Assembly (NCBI RefSeq): GCF_011064615.1
Contig: NZ_JAALJH010000001.1
Location: forward strand, 1-64,000
Direction of reading: 5' to 3'
DNA: 64,000 nucleotides
DNA from: Aquisphaera insulae
GTDB taxonomy: Bacteria; Planctomycetota; Planctomycetia; Isosphaerales; Isosphaeraceae
The notes under the pieces were generated by a model, which saw nothing but the letters and a program-made list of their open reading frames with translations, did no database searches and was not told where the DNA came from. Positions 17,742 through 27,562 of the stretch are shown here, one piece after another; position 1 is the first letter of the stretch; each line of letters opens with the position of its first letter. Both the position numbers and the translations under genes were made by a program.

Positions 17742-20195
17742 TCAGACCTTGCCCAGCGGATTCCCCTTGCTCGTGTAGCGCGTGTTGACCGACTGCGTGG
17801 GGACGATCCGGGCGGTCGTGCCGTGCGCCGTGTGGGTCCACTGGTACGTCTTGCCCGGGTGGAACCGGCCGCGGGTGGCGACCTTGCTGCCCAGGGTGAA
17901 GGCGCCCGATCGCTTGTAGGTGTTGTGGCTCTGGGCCTGCCCCCGGCCGTTCACCTTGGCGCCCGGGTGATAGTACGCGTAGAACCGCTGCTTGAAGCCG
18001 TCCGGCACCTGGTACTGCTGGAGGGCCACCCGCAGGGGGATCGGCGAGTAATTGAGCGTGGAGAGCGAGGAGACGGTCGGGACGAAGTTGTTGCCGAGGT
18101 CCGGGATCGTGTAGGTCAGGTTGACGACACCCGGCGGCGTCACGCCCGCAAAGCCGGTGAAGGTCCCCCCGCCGCCACCACCACCGCCGCCGCCTCCGCC
18201 GCCGCCGGACCCGCCCAGGATCGGCAGCGAGTTGGCCGGCTGGAGGGCATCGAGGACGATGGCCGCCGCACCGACGAGCGGGGTCGGCGGGTTGGACGTG
18301 CTCGTGTTCAGCGTCCCGGTGTACCCCGGGGCACCGGCGATGAAGTCGCCGCTGCCGTTGGCGAAGGCCGAGACCGAGATGCCGAAGTTGATGGCGTCCG
18401 AGCTCTGGAACGTGGTGGGGAAGGTGAGCGTGTACTGGCGGGCGATCGAGCTGGTGAGGACCTGGCCCAACCCCTGGAAGGTGTTCGTCGAGGCCCCCTG
18501 AAGCTCATACGCGCTGCCGGACCCGCTCTGGGTGGTGTCGCCCGGCGCACCGATCAGGATTCGGCTCGATGTCGAGCTCGACTGGGTGTTGATGTAGGAG
18601 ACCGAGTTGCCGACCCGGGCCCCCGTGGTCGCCCCCACGAACGAGGCGGCCAGCGGCGAGATCCCGGTCAGGTTCAGGGCGGTCGTCGGGCTGGCGAGCT
18701 GGATCGGATTGGTCGAGTTGGCGATCAGGCCGGCCGTGTACTGGCCCGACGAGTTGACGGCCCCCGTGGCGACGCCGTAGAAGACGCTGACGCGGCCGGA
18801 CGTGCCATTGGCACCGGGCGAGCCGATCATGAAATCGCTGAGCTGGTCGACGCCATTGTTGAAGCTGCCGGCGCTGCTGACCGTGGTCCCGGCCCGGTCG
18901 GTTCCGCCGCCGACGAAGACGGCCCCCTGCGGCGGCGTCGGATCCGTGGTCGTATTCGGCGTGATCTGGAGCCGGCTCAGGTCGAGGATGCCGCCGAGCA
19001 GCCCGTTCGACATGGTCGTCCCGCCGTAGACCAGGTAGGCCGCACCGGCGTTGCTGTTGAAGCCCGGCGCACCGATCAGGAGCGAGTTGACCGGCTGGGT
19101 CAGGCCGTTGACGTTGCCCGCCCCGGCCACCGAGTAGCCGGCCTGGTCGCCGCTGTTGGCGCCCGAGATGGTGAGCTGGGAGCCGGCCTGGACCTGGACG
19201 ACGTTGTTCGTGCCGATCGAGCTCGGCAGCGACGAGAGCTGGAAGATGAACGCGCCGCCGTTGCCCGTCTTGCCGTTGAGCGAGGCATTCGGCTCGCCGA
19301 TGACGACGTAGTCGTTGCTGTCGCCGAAGAGGTTGTTGACCAGGGCCGCCGAGGTCCCCAGGCCCGCCGACGGATTCGCCGTATCCTCGAAGGTGATGAT
19401 CGTCAGGCCGGAGTAATTCTGGGGCTGGTCGAGGTCGATGGGGGCGGACCGCAGGGTCGACTGGTTGAAGTTCGAGGTCGCGGCGACGTAATAGAGCCGG
19501 CCGCCGCCGGTGTAGTTCGGCGCCCCGATGAAGAACCCGCCGTTGCCCGCCGCGGCGACGAACGTGCCCAGCCCGGAATTCGTGGACTGGCTGGTGATGA
19601 AGGAGACGCCGTCGAAGTTGTACGCGTAGGGGGAGTTGCGATTCGTGAACGGGTTGTAGTTGAGGGTGCCGCCCAGGTTCGAGAGGACGCCGGTCCGCTG
19701 CTCGGGCGTCGCCGACAGCCAACTCTGGGTGGACGGGAACGACGCGGAGCGGTCGCCGAAGACGAGGTAGGCGGTGTTGCCGATCCCGTTCGAGGCCGAG
19801 ATGGTGGTCCCGCTCCGGGTGACCGTCGGCGCGCCGATGACGTAGTCATTGCTGCCGTCGCCGTTCATGTCGCCGAGGCCCGCCGTCGAGTAGCCGGCCC
19901 CGCCCGCCTGGACGTTGCCGACCTGCATGATGCCCAGGCCCGGGTCGGTCGTCTGATTGCTCTGGGTCTGATTGAGGCCGCTCGAGTCGGCGATGAACGG
20001 GAGCTGGCCGCCCAGGGTCTGGGGGCCGTTGGGGGCGGTGGTCGCCTGGCCGGCGAGGTTGAAGGGAGTGCCGGCCCCGAGCTTGAGCACCGCCATCAGG
20101 TAGCGATCCTCGAGCCCGTCCGGATTGGGCCGGAAGGTGGCCCGCTTGTGCGGCCGACCGGCCGACGATTCAGACCCGCGATGACCAAACCGCAT
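17742..20195 (-). CDS. Secreted FG-GAP-repeat protein with planctomycete extracellular motif
   Basis: 817 aa. Near residue 30 is NPDGLEDRYLMAV, the short planctomycete extracellular N-terminal motif (Planc_extracel type). The body consists of repeated blocks ending in (V/I/L)IGAP and containing GDMNGDGSNDYVIGAP or GAGNVNG, characteristic of FG-GAP/integrin-alpha beta-propeller blades. A polyglycine run (minus strand of 18166-18210) separates a basic C-terminal tail of about 150 residues. It is probably exported or surface-located, possibly for adhesion. ATG 20195 is preceded by AAGGGAG; an upstream in-frame codon at 20357 would add Arg-rich, non-coding-looking sequence. Function unproven. Confidence 0.8.
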   Translation of the reverse strand: MRFGHRGSESSAGRPHKRATFRPNPDGLEDRYLMAVLKLGAGTPFNLAGQATTAPNGPQTLGGQLPFIADSSGLNQTQSNQTTDPGLGIMQVGNVQAGGAGYSTAGLGDMNGDGSNDYVIGAPTVTRSGTTISASNGIGNTAYLVFGDRSASFPSTQSWLSATPEQRTGVLSNLGGTLNYNPFTNRNSPYAYNFDGVSFITSQSTNSGLGTFVAAAGNGGFFIGAPNYTGGGRLYYVAATSNFNQSTLRSAPIDLDQPQNYSGLTIITFEDTANPSAGLGTSAALVNNLFGDSNDYVVIGEPNASLNGKTGNGGAFIFQLSSLPSSIGTNNVVQVQAGSQLTISGANSGDQAGYSVAGAGNVNGLTQPVNSLLIGAPGFNSNAGAAYLVYGGTTMSNGLLGGILDLSRLQITPNTTTDPTPPQGAVFVGGGTDRAGTTVSSAGSFNNGVDQLSDFMIGSPGANGTSGRVSVFYGVATGAVNSSGQYTAGLIANSTNPIQLASPTTALNLTGISPLAASFVGATTGARVGNSVSYINTQSSSTSSRILIGAPGDTTQSGSGSAYELQGASTNTFQGLGQVLTSSIARQYTLTFPTTFQSSDAINFGISVSAFANGSGDFIAGAPGYTGTLNTSTSNPPTPLVGAAAIVLDALQPANSLPILGGSGGGGGGGGGGGGGGTFTGFAGVTPPGVVNLTYTIPDLGNNFVPTVSSLSTLNYSPIPLRVALQQYQVPDGFKQRFYAYYHPGAKVNGRGQAQSHNTYKRSGAFTLGSKVATRGRFHPGKTYQWTHTAHGTTARIVPTQSVNTRYTSKGNPLGKV

Positions 20196-20650
20196 CGGAG
20201 ACTCCCTTCTCCACAAGTCAGAATCCGGCGTCCGCCACCGGCGACGACGATCGAGCCGGCCGCGGCAGGTCCCTGGATGTCCGATCGCCGGGACTCGTCT
20301 CGCGAGCCCGTCCTCCGACGATTCGGCGCATCTTCGCCGCCAGGGCTTCCCTGTCATGTGACCAATTTCGGCCCGGGGACGGCCCGCACTCTAAGGAAAA
20401 CCCGAACTGCACCCGCCGGCACCACGCCCGTCCGCCGTGCTTTCGTCTCAACTGGGATAGACCGCATTTCCGATACAACCCGTGAGTCGGCAGACCGCCG
20501 ACGTCGGCAGCGCCAACGATCCGACACGCCCGGGTCCCGTGAGCGTCGTGGAGGGCGCGCTCGACGGGGGCGGACGAGCCGGTGGCGCGAGCCCGGCACT
20601 TATCTCAGCCTGTTCGCGGCCCTGGGCCGCTTGGTGACGAGGTGAAGTCC
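20196..20650. other. Divergent intergenic region
   Basis: 455 bases between the FG-GAP gene (minus) and the TolC-like gene (plus). It must hold both promoters, but I find no clear -35/-10 pair. No gene, hairpin or repeat that I can support. Confidence 0.5.
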
Positions 20651-23533
20651 ATGTTCAGGATTGGTCATCTATCCCCGGGTGCTCTCCGGCGAGGTCTGCG
20701 GCGGGGAGCCATCTTCACCATCCTGGCTGCGGGGTCCCAGGCGGGCTGCACCCGGGAATTCTACCGGGAGTGGGCGAACCAGGACGTGTCCGAGGCGGTC
20801 TTCGAGAAGAGCCGCGACCCCCGCTGGAGGCTCGACGTCTTCTCGGTCGAGCCGCCGGCCATGTCCCGGTTCGCCTCCCCCTACGATCCCGAGTTCCCCC
20901 CCGCCCCGCCCGACGACCCCGCGACCGAGGCCCTCTCCCCGGTCCCCCAGGCGCCCGACAATCGGCTCCTGGTCCCGGCCGAGGGCACGGGATACCTCGA
21001 GCTTCTGGAGAAGTGGCGGTCCGAGCGCGAGGCCAATGACCCCAACTTCAAGGAGCCGCCGGGCCCCCGTCCCCCCGACGAGGCCGCCGGCTCGCCGACC
21101 CCGAACGTGGGCCGCTCCATCCAGCCCCCGGATACCGCCTCTCCATTCGCGCCGGGGACCGGCACGCCGGACAACCCGGCACCCGGGACCTCCGGGCCTG
21201 GCCCCGATCCGGCCGCCGGCGGATACACGCCCGGTCGAGGCGGCACCGCACCCGGCCCGAAGCCGGCCGGACCATCGGCCTCGAATTCCGTCCCGAATTC
21301 CAGGACCAAGCCCTCGGGTTCAACGCCTATACAGACAGCGACTACCCAGGCTGCCCGTAAGCCGTCATCCATTCCGCCCCCCAAACCCATCGAAACCCTG
21401 GTCGCGACCGGTTCGAAGCGGAAATCGGGGCTGAAGGATTCCGCCGTGCAGAGGACCGCACGCCGCCAGCCCCCCGGCGACGGCGTCCAGCAGCCCTTGC
21501 CCCCCGGGCCACGTATCCCCCTCGAATCGCGGGACGCCGAGCGAGAAATGTCCGAGGAGACGCGCAGAGAACTCGAGCGCATCGCCCCGCCCGGCTCCGG
21601 CGCCTTCAACCAGGAGCAGGCCGCGGAGCTCGCCGGCATCCTCGTGCCCAGGGTCCCGCCGCTCAACGTCGCCCAGGTCGCGGGCCTTCCCAGAAACGCC
21701 CGCCCCTACGTGGTGACGATGCAGCAAGCCTTCACGCTTGCGCTCATCAACTCACGCGTGTATCAGTCCCAGCTCGAGAACCTCTACGCCAGTGCCCTGA
21801 CGGTGACGCTCCAGCGATTCCAGTTCGAGCCGCAATTCTACGCGGGCCTGTCGCCGCGTACCGCGCCGATCGGGGCGGGGTTCCCCGGCATCGTGCCGGC
21901 GAACCAGTTCCTTTACTCGACGCGAAGGTCCCCGGGCGGGCAGGTGTCGGCCCTGACCTTGGGCGAGGTGGCCGGCGTCGGCAAGCTGTTCAGCAGCGGC
22001 GGCCAGCTCCTGATGGGGTTTGCCAACCAGGTCGTGTTCAACTTCGTCGGCAAGAACCCGATTCAGCCCCAGGTCTCCTCCTCGTTGCCGCTCACGTTCA
22101 TCCAGCCCTTCCTGAGGGGGGCCGGCCGGGCCGTGGTGCTGGAGTCGCTCACCCAGGCCGAGCGTAGCCTGCTCTACCAGACTCGCGCCTTCGCCAAGTT
22201 CCGCCAGGAGTTCATCGTCGTGTCGCTGACCGGCGGCACGATCGCCAACTTCGGCACCGGCGTCGCGGCCCAGGGCTTCTCCGGCGGCGGCAACAGCGAC
22301 CCGACCCTGGGCTTCATCCCGGTCGCGGTCAATTTCGCCAATGTGATCATCGACCGCCGGAATCTCGCCTACTTCGAGCAGCTCGCGGCCCTCTACGAGG
22401 AGCTCATTGAGGGCGAGTCGTCCGGCCTCACCAAGCTCCAGGTTGACCAGATCCGGTCCAACGTCCTGGGGGCCCGGTCGACGCTGATCTCCGATATCCT
22501 CGTCCTGCGGAACCAGATCGACCAGTTCAAGCAGCAGCTCGGCATGCCGCCGGATACGCCGCTGGTCCCGGACCTGAGCCTCGTCCAGCCGTATCTGAAC
22601 GTCTACAATGACATCGACGACTGGCAGCGTGCGGCCAATCGCAAGCTCGATGACATCCCCAAGATCGTGAACAAGATCCCCGAGCTCGAGGACATCGTGC
22701 TCGACGGCCGTTCGGTCCTGGGCATCTACAAGGGGAGCACCACTTACGACAACGAGGACGAGCTGGAGGCGACCCTCCAGGCGGCCGTCCGGATCGCGGC
22801 CGAGTACCGCCTGGACTTGATGAACAACCGCGCCGCGCTCTACGATGCATGGCGGCAGATCCGGGTGCGTGCCAATGCCCTCAAGGGCTACCTGGATGTC
22901 TCCATCACCAACCAGCTATTCACGCCGACGAACACGACGAACCCGTTCGCCTTCGTTGACCAGGCCAAGCAGTTCAGTCTGGTGCTCAGGGCGGAGCTGC
23001 CCCTGGTCCGGGTCGCGGAGCGGAATACCTTCCGCGCGGCCATCATCGCCTACGAGCAGGCCCGGCGCACTCTGATGTCCCAGGAGGACTTCATCAAGTA
23101 CCAGTTGCGTAGCGACATCCGCGGCATGCAGGTGCAGTACATCAATTACGAGATCACGAAGCGCAACCTCATCCTCAACGTCCAGTTGAAGGATCAGGCG
23201 TTCGAGCAGATCATCGCCCCGCCGCAGGGGGGAACCTCGGGTGGCGTCGGCCTGGCGGCGAACGCCGCGACCCAGACCAACAATCTGGTCGGCTTCCATC
23301 GGAGCGTGATCCAGAGCGAGCAGTCGCTCATCAACGCATTCCAGGCCTACCAGGCCGCCCGCCTGACGGTGTATCGCGACATCGGCACCTTGCCTTATGA
23401 CGAATGGGAGGCATTCAGTGAACTTTTCCCTTCAGAATACCGGGGACCCAGCCTCGGGCAAAACGCCGGCACCGGCGTCCAGCGACGTGCCCCCTCTGAA
23501 GCGGCCCAGCCGGCGCAAGCGGGCGGCCGGTAA
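20651..23533 (+). CDS. TolC-family outer-membrane protein with long N-terminal extension
   Basis: 960 aa, about twice the usual TolC length. A signal segment precedes C33 (GSQAGC), a weak lipobox. Residues 60-340 are Pro/Ser/Gly-rich and probably disordered. The TolC/OEP region covers roughly 350-930, with long helices (QLENLYASALTVTLQRFQF, YFEQLAALYEELIEGESSGL) and the duplicated beta-barrel pattern. GAGGTGA lies 7 bases before ATG 20651. It is the first gene of a four-gene export operon; its end overlaps the adaptor gene by 116 bases. Its role is the outer-membrane channel of the pump. The N-terminal extension may span the unusually organised planctomycete periplasm or bind peptidoglycan; that is speculation. 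Confidence 0.85.
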   Translation: MFRIGHLSPGALRRGLRRGAIFTILAAGSQAGCTREFYREWANQDVSEAVFEKSRDPRWRLDVFSVEPPAMSRFASPYDPEFPPAPPDDPATEALSPVPQAPDNRLLVPAEGTGYLELLEKWRSEREANDPNFKEPPGPRPPDEAAGSPTPNVGRSIQPPDTASPFAPGTGTPDNPAPGTSGPGPDPAAGGYTPGRGGTAPGPKPAGPSASNSVPNSRTKPSGSTPIQTATTQAARKPSSIPPPKPIETLVATGSKRKSGLKDSAVQRTARRQPPGDGVQQPLPPGPRIPLESRDAEREMSEETRRELERIAPPGSGAFNQEQAAELAGILVPRVPPLNVAQVAGLPRNARPYVVTMQQAFTLALINSRVYQSQLENLYASALTVTLQRFQFEPQFYAGLSPRTAPIGAGFPGIVPANQFLYSTRRSPGGQVSALTLGEVAGVGKLFSSGGQLLMGFANQVVFNFVGKNPIQPQVSSSLPLTFIQPFLRGAGRAVVLESLTQAERSLLYQTRAFAKFRQEFIVVSLTGGTIANFGTGVAAQGFSGGGNSDPTLGFIPVAVNFANVIIDRRNLAYFEQLAALYEELIEGESSGLTKLQVDQIRSNVLGARSTLISDILVLRNQIDQFKQQLGMPPDTPLVPDLSLVQPYLNVYNDIDDWQRAANRKLDDIPKIVNKIPELEDIVLDGRSVLGIYKGSTTYDNEDELEATLQAAVRIAAEYRLDLMNNRAALYDAWRQIRVRANALKGYLDVSITNQLFTPTNTTNPFAFVDQAKQFSLVLRAELPLVRVAERNTFRAAIIAYEQARRTLMSQEDFIKYQLRSDIRGMQVQYINYEITKRNLILNVQLKDQAFEQIIAPPQGGTSGGVGLAANAATQTNNLVGFHRSVIQSEQSLINAFQAYQAARLTVYRDIGTLPYDEWEAFSELFPSEYRGPSLGQNAGTGVQRRAPSEAAQPAQAGGR

Positions 23534-25334
23534 GGTCTTCGTCGTCGGGCTGGTGGGACTGCTCGCCGTGGCCGGGGTCGCTTTCTGGAGCGTCCCCGGC
23601 CTGAGCAAGCCGATCCGCAGCTTCTTCAAGCCGGCCGAGGTCGACGTCGTCCCCTACGAGGTCAAGGCGGCCGTCCTGCCGATCACCGTGGGGGACAAGG
23701 GGGCGCTCGAGAGCTCCAAGAACCAGGACGTCCTCTGCAAGGTGGAAGGATCGACGACGATCATCTCGATCCTCCCCGAGGGCTCCAAGGTCAAGAAGGG
23801 GGAGCTGGTCTGCGAGCTCGACAGCGCCACGCTCAAGGACTCGCTCACCAACCAGAAGATCTCGACCCAGAGCGCGGAGGCGTCCTACCAGAATTCCAAG
23901 CTCACCCGCGAGGTGGCCCAGATCGCCGTCAAGGAATACGTGGAGGGGATCTACCTCCAGGACAAGGCGACGATCGAGGGCGAGATCAAGCTGGCCGAGT
24001 CCGACCTGAAGCGCTCCGAGGACCGGGTGGACTGGTCCAACCGGATGTATGAGAAGGGCTATGTCTCGAAGGCCTCCAAGGTGTCCGAGGAGCTGACCTA
24101 TCAGAAGGCCAAGTTCTCGCTCGAGCAGGCCGAGAACAAGCGGAACGTCCTCGAGCAGTACACCAAGCAGAAGACGATCAAGGAGCTGAACTCCGAGGTC
24201 GAGAAGGCCCTCTCCGACGAGCTGGCCAAGAAGCAGACCCTCCAGATCGAGAAGGAGAAGGAGGCCAAGCTCGAGACCCAAATCGCCAACTGCAAGCTGT
24301 TCGCCCCCGGGGACGGCATCGTCGTCTACGCCAACGACCCGATGAAGAACTTCGGCAGCACCCAGCCCCAGATCGAGGAGGGGGCGACGGTCCGCGAGCG
24401 CCAGAAGATCTTCAGCTTGCCCGACATCCAGCGGATGCAGGTGAACGCCAAGGTCCACGAGTCGCAGATCGACAAGATCGCGATGGGCATGAAGGCCAAG
24501 ATCCGGGTCGACGCCTTCGCGGACACGGAGCTGGAGGGGACCGTCCAGGAGGTGGCCCCCCTGCCCGACCCGTCCAGCTTCTTCAGCTCGGACATCAAGG
24601 TCTACACGACCAAGGTGAGGATCGAGAACCCGCTGCCGGGCCTGCGGCCGGGCATGAACGCCGAGGTCACGATCCTCGTCGACCGCAAGGAGAACGTCCT
24701 CAGCGTCCCCGTCCAGGCGATCCTGGAATATGGCGGCAAGGACCACGTGATGGTCAGGACGCCGAACGGCTTCGATCGGCGGGAGGTCGAGCTCGGCGCG
24801 ACCAACGACAAGTTCATCGAGATCACCAAGGGGATCACCGCCGGGAACGTGGTGGCCCTCAACCCGACCGTGCTCCTGTCCGAGGAGCAGCGGCGTGAGA
24901 TGGCCGGATCCGGCCGAGGCGCCAGCAAGAAGGACTGGGGCCCGATGGCCAAGGGCAAGGAGGGCGAGGCCGGCCCGCCCGGCGGGGCACCCGGCAAGGC
25001 AGGCCCCGGCGGGGCGCCCGGCAAGGGCGAGCTCGCCGCCAAGGGAGGCGACCCCGCCAAGGCCAAGGGCAAGGGGGCGCGGGGCCGCGGCGGGCCGGGC
25101 GGCGGGGCGTTCTTCGAGAAGTTCAAGAACATCGCCGCCGAGGACAAGGCCAAGCTCAAGACCGGCACCGAGGAAGAGAAGGCCGAGATCTTCAAGAAGG
25201 CCGGCTTCACCGACGAAGAGCTCGAGCAGATGAAGAACTTCCGCCCCGGCGGCGGCGGCGGGCCCGGCGGCCCTCCGGGCGGCGGCGGCGGCGGCGGATT
25301 CGGCGGCCCTCCGGGCGGCGGTGGAGGAAACTAG
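23418..25334 (+). CDS. Periplasmic adaptor (HlyD/MacA-type) of a tripartite pump
   Basis: 638 aa. One membrane anchor at residues 39-57, then split lipoyl halves (TTIISILPEGSKVKKGELVCELDS, and NCKLFAPGDGIVVYAN) flanking a long coiled-coil hairpin (about 140-300), then beta-barrel and membrane-proximal domains (VNAKVHESQIDKI, NPLPGLRPGMNAEVTI). The last roughly 140 residues are Lys/Gly/Pro/Ala-rich with polyglycine. The GTG at 23418 is chosen because GGGAGG lies 6 bases upstream, even though it overlaps the TolC-like gene by 116 bases; an ATG at 23397 has no such site. The ABC ATPase starts 2 bases after its stop. It links the inner-membrane pump to the outer-membrane channel. Confidence 0.9.
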   Translation: MNFSLQNTGDPASGKTPAPASSDVPPLKRPSRRKRAAGKVFVVGLVGLLAVAGVAFWSVPGLSKPIRSFFKPAEVDVVPYEVKAAVLPITVGDKGALESSKNQDVLCKVEGSTTIISILPEGSKVKKGELVCELDSATLKDSLTNQKISTQSAEASYQNSKLTREVAQIAVKEYVEGIYLQDKATIEGEIKLAESDLKRSEDRVDWSNRMYEKGYVSKASKVSEELTYQKAKFSLEQAENKRNVLEQYTKQKTIKELNSEVEKALSDELAKKQTLQIEKEKEAKLETQIANCKLFAPGDGIVVYANDPMKNFGSTQPQIEEGATVRERQKIFSLPDIQRMQVNAKVHESQIDKIAMGMKAKIRVDAFADTELEGTVQEVAPLPDPSSFFSSDIKVYTTKVRIENPLPGLRPGMNAEVTILVDRKENVLSVPVQAILEYGGKDHVMVRTPNGFDRREVELGATNDKFIEITKGITAGNVVALNPTVLLSEEQRREMAGSGRGASKKDWGPMAKGKEGEAGPPGGAPGKAGPGGAPGKGELAAKGGDPAKAKGKGARGRGGPGGGAFFEKFKNIAAEDKAKLKTGTEEEKAEIFKKAGFTDEELEQMKNFRPGGGGGPGGPPGGGGGGGFGGPPGGGGGN

Positions 25335-25336
25335 TC

Positions 25337-26176
25337 GTGGATTTCAGCGGAAACGGGAACGGCCGCGAGGACCCCATCGTCGCGCTCGTCGACGTCAAGA
25401 AGACGTACATGATGGGCCACCACAAGTCGGGTGGGCTCTTCGGCGGCCGGAATACCGTCCCGGCGGTCATCGTGCACGCCCTCCGGGGCGTGTCGGTGAA
25501 CTTCTATCCCGGCGAATACATCGCCATCATGGGAGCCTCCGGATCCGGCAAGAGCACCATGCTCAACCTGCTCGGATGCCTGGACCGACCCACCAGCGGC
25601 CAGTACCTCCTGGGCGGCCGGGACGTCTCCGGCCTCGACGACGACGAGCTCTCCGAGGTCCGCAGCCGCTATCTCGGCTTCATCTTCCAGTCGTATAACC
25701 TGATCCAGCAGTACACGGTGCTGGAGAACATCCAGCTCCCGCTGACGTATCAGGGGAGCGGGGAGATCAGCCACGAGGCCCACGAACGCTCCGTCGAGCT
25801 CGCCAAGCTCGTCGGGCTCGGGGAACGCATCGACCACCGGCCCACCCAGTTGTCCGGCGGCCAGCAGCAGCGGGTGGCGATCGCCCGCTCGCTCGTCAAC
25901 GACCCCTACATCATCCTCGCCGACGAGGCGACGGGTAACCTGGACACCGCGACCAGCCACGAGATCATGGCCATGCTCGGCCGGCTCAACGACGCCGGCA
26001 AGACGATCATCATGGTCACCCACGAGCAGGACATCGCGGAGCACGCGAAGCGGATCATCCGGATGCAGGACGGCCACATCATCGAGGACGGACCCAGCCC
26101 CCGGATGCTCCAGGCCCAGGGCGCACTCGCCGACGGATCGGGAGAGCCGGCCGGGCTCGAGTGGGAAGTGGAGTAG
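25337..26176 (+). CDS. ABC transporter ATPase (MacB/LolD-type)
   Basis: 279 aa. Walker A GASGSGKS (66-73), Q-loop FQSYN, signature LSGGQQQR (172-179), Walker B IILADE (192-197), D-loop and H-loop (MVTHE) are all intact. A Gly/His-rich insertion (about residues 27-42) precedes the first strand that normally ends in 'VxALRGVS'. The family powers FtsX/MacB-type mechanotransmission exporters. GTG start 25337 has GGAGG about 9 bases upstream. It is translationally linked to the adaptor (2-base gap) and followed by its permease after 108 bases. Confidence 0.93.
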   Translation: MDFSGNGNGREDPIVALVDVKKTYMMGHHKSGGLFGGRNTVPAVIVHALRGVSVNFYPGEYIAIMGASGSGKSTMLNLLGCLDRPTSGQYLLGGRDVSGLDDDELSEVRSRYLGFIFQSYNLIQQYTVLENIQLPLTYQGSGEISHEAHERSVELAKLVGLGERIDHRPTQLSGGQQQRVAIARSLVNDPYIILADEATGNLDTATSHEIMAMLGRLNDAGKTIIMVTHEQDIAEHAKRIIRMQDGHIIEDGPSPRMLQAQGALADGSGEPAGLEWEVE

Positions 26177-26284
26177 ACCCGGGACGGGCGGCACGGCCCG
26201 CCCCCCGCATCGAGGAGGGCCGGCATCCCCGCCGGCCCCGACGAGCCATTCGGCGGATCTATCTTCGGAGAGGACGACGCGAAA

Positions 26285-27562
26285 ATGGGGCGCATCTGGC
26301 GGGCCTTGCGGCTGGGAATGAAGAGCCTGCTCCTGCACAAGCTCCGGTCGGGGTTGACCGTGCTGGGGACGGTCTTCGGCGTCGCCGCCGTGATCTCCAT
26401 GCTGGCGATCGCGGAGGGGGCCGGCCGGGACGCCCTGGAGCGGATCCGCTCGCTCGGGGCCACTAACATCATCATCCGGTCCGTGAAGCCCAGCGACGAG
26501 GCCCAGGCCACCGGCGGCCGGCCGTCGCGGATCCTCAACTACGGCATCAAGTACTCCGACTACGACCGGATCATCGAGACCGTCCCCACGATCAAGAAGG
26601 TCCTTCCGATCCGCGAGATCCGCAAGCAGATCCGCCGCTACCAGTATTTCCTCGACGGCCGGGTCGTGGGGACGACGGAGGACTACGCCGAGTTCAGCCT
26701 CCTGGAGATGGACCGCGGCCGATTCCTCACCGCGGCGGACAACGAGCGGTTCCAGAACTACGCCGTGCTCGCCGCCACCACCGCCAAGACCCTCTTCCCC
26801 TATGAAGACCCGATCGGCCTCTCCGTGAAGCTCGGCTCGGACTACTACACGGTGGTCGGCGTCACCAAGGAGCGGCAGAGCACCGCCGGCACCTCCGGCA
26901 GCCTGGCGGCCCAGGACTTCAACAAGGACGTCTACATCCCCCTCAACACCTGCAAGGTCCGATTCGGCGAGAAGATCGTCAACAACCGATCCGGCTCGAT
27001 GGAGGCCGAGGAGACGCAGCTCTCCCAGATCACCATACAGGTCGGCTCGATCGACCAGGTCCAGCCGACCGTGCCGATCATCGAGGCCGCCTACGCCCCC
27101 TGGCACCCCCGCAAGGATGTCGAGAAGACCGTCCCCTACGACCTGCTCCTGGCCGCCCAGCAGACCGCCCGCCAGTTCAGCATCATCCTCGGCACCATCG
27201 CGGCCATCTCGCTGCTCGTCGGCGGCATCGGCATCATGAACATCATGCTGGCGACCGTCACCGAGCGGACCCGCGAGATCGGCATCCGCCGGGCCCTGGG
27301 CGCCAAGCAGCGGGACATCACCGTCCAGTTCCTGATCGAGACCATGGTGCTCTCCGGCGTCGGCGGCATCCTGGGCGTCACCCTGGGCATCGCCATCCCC
27401 AGGCTCATCGTCTTCTTCATCCCCGACCAGAAGGCGTTCGTGACCTTGCAGTCGGTCCTCCTGGCCTTCTGCATCTCGGTCGGCATCGGCATCCTCTTCG
27501 GCCTCTATCCGGCCAACCGGGCATCCAAGATGGACCCGATCGAGGCCCTCCGTCACGAGTGA
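26285..27562 (+). CDS. ABC transporter permease (MacB/FtsX type)
   Basis: 425 aa. TM1 near residues 25-47 (GLTVLGTVFGVAAVISMLA), a periplasmic MacB core domain (about 50-290) and three C-terminal membrane helices. These surround the FtsX cytosolic motif GIMNIMLATVTERTREIGI followed by RRALGAKQRDI. It forms the inner-membrane half of the pump with the preceding ATPase, the adaptor and the TolC-like protein. The export substrate is unknown; relatives move lipoproteins, macrolides or peptides. Last gene of the operon; a hairpin with a T-run lies 180 bases downstream. Confidence 0.92.
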   Translation: MGRIWRALRLGMKSLLLHKLRSGLTVLGTVFGVAAVISMLAIAEGAGRDALERIRSLGATNIIIRSVKPSDEAQATGGRPSRILNYGIKYSDYDRIIETVPTIKKVLPIREIRKQIRRYQYFLDGRVVGTTEDYAEFSLLEMDRGRFLTAADNERFQNYAVLAATTAKTLFPYEDPIGLSVKLGSDYYTVVGVTKERQSTAGTSGSLAAQDFNKDVYIPLNTCKVRFGEKIVNNRSGSMEAEETQLSQITIQVGSIDQVQPTVPIIEAAYAPWHPRKDVEKTVPYDLLLAAQQTARQFSIILGTIAAISLLVGGIGIMNIMLATVTERTREIGIRRALGAKQRDITVQFLIETMVLSGVGGILGVTLGIAIPRLIVFFIPDQKAFVTLQSVLLAFCISVGIGILFGLYPANRASKMDPIEALRHE

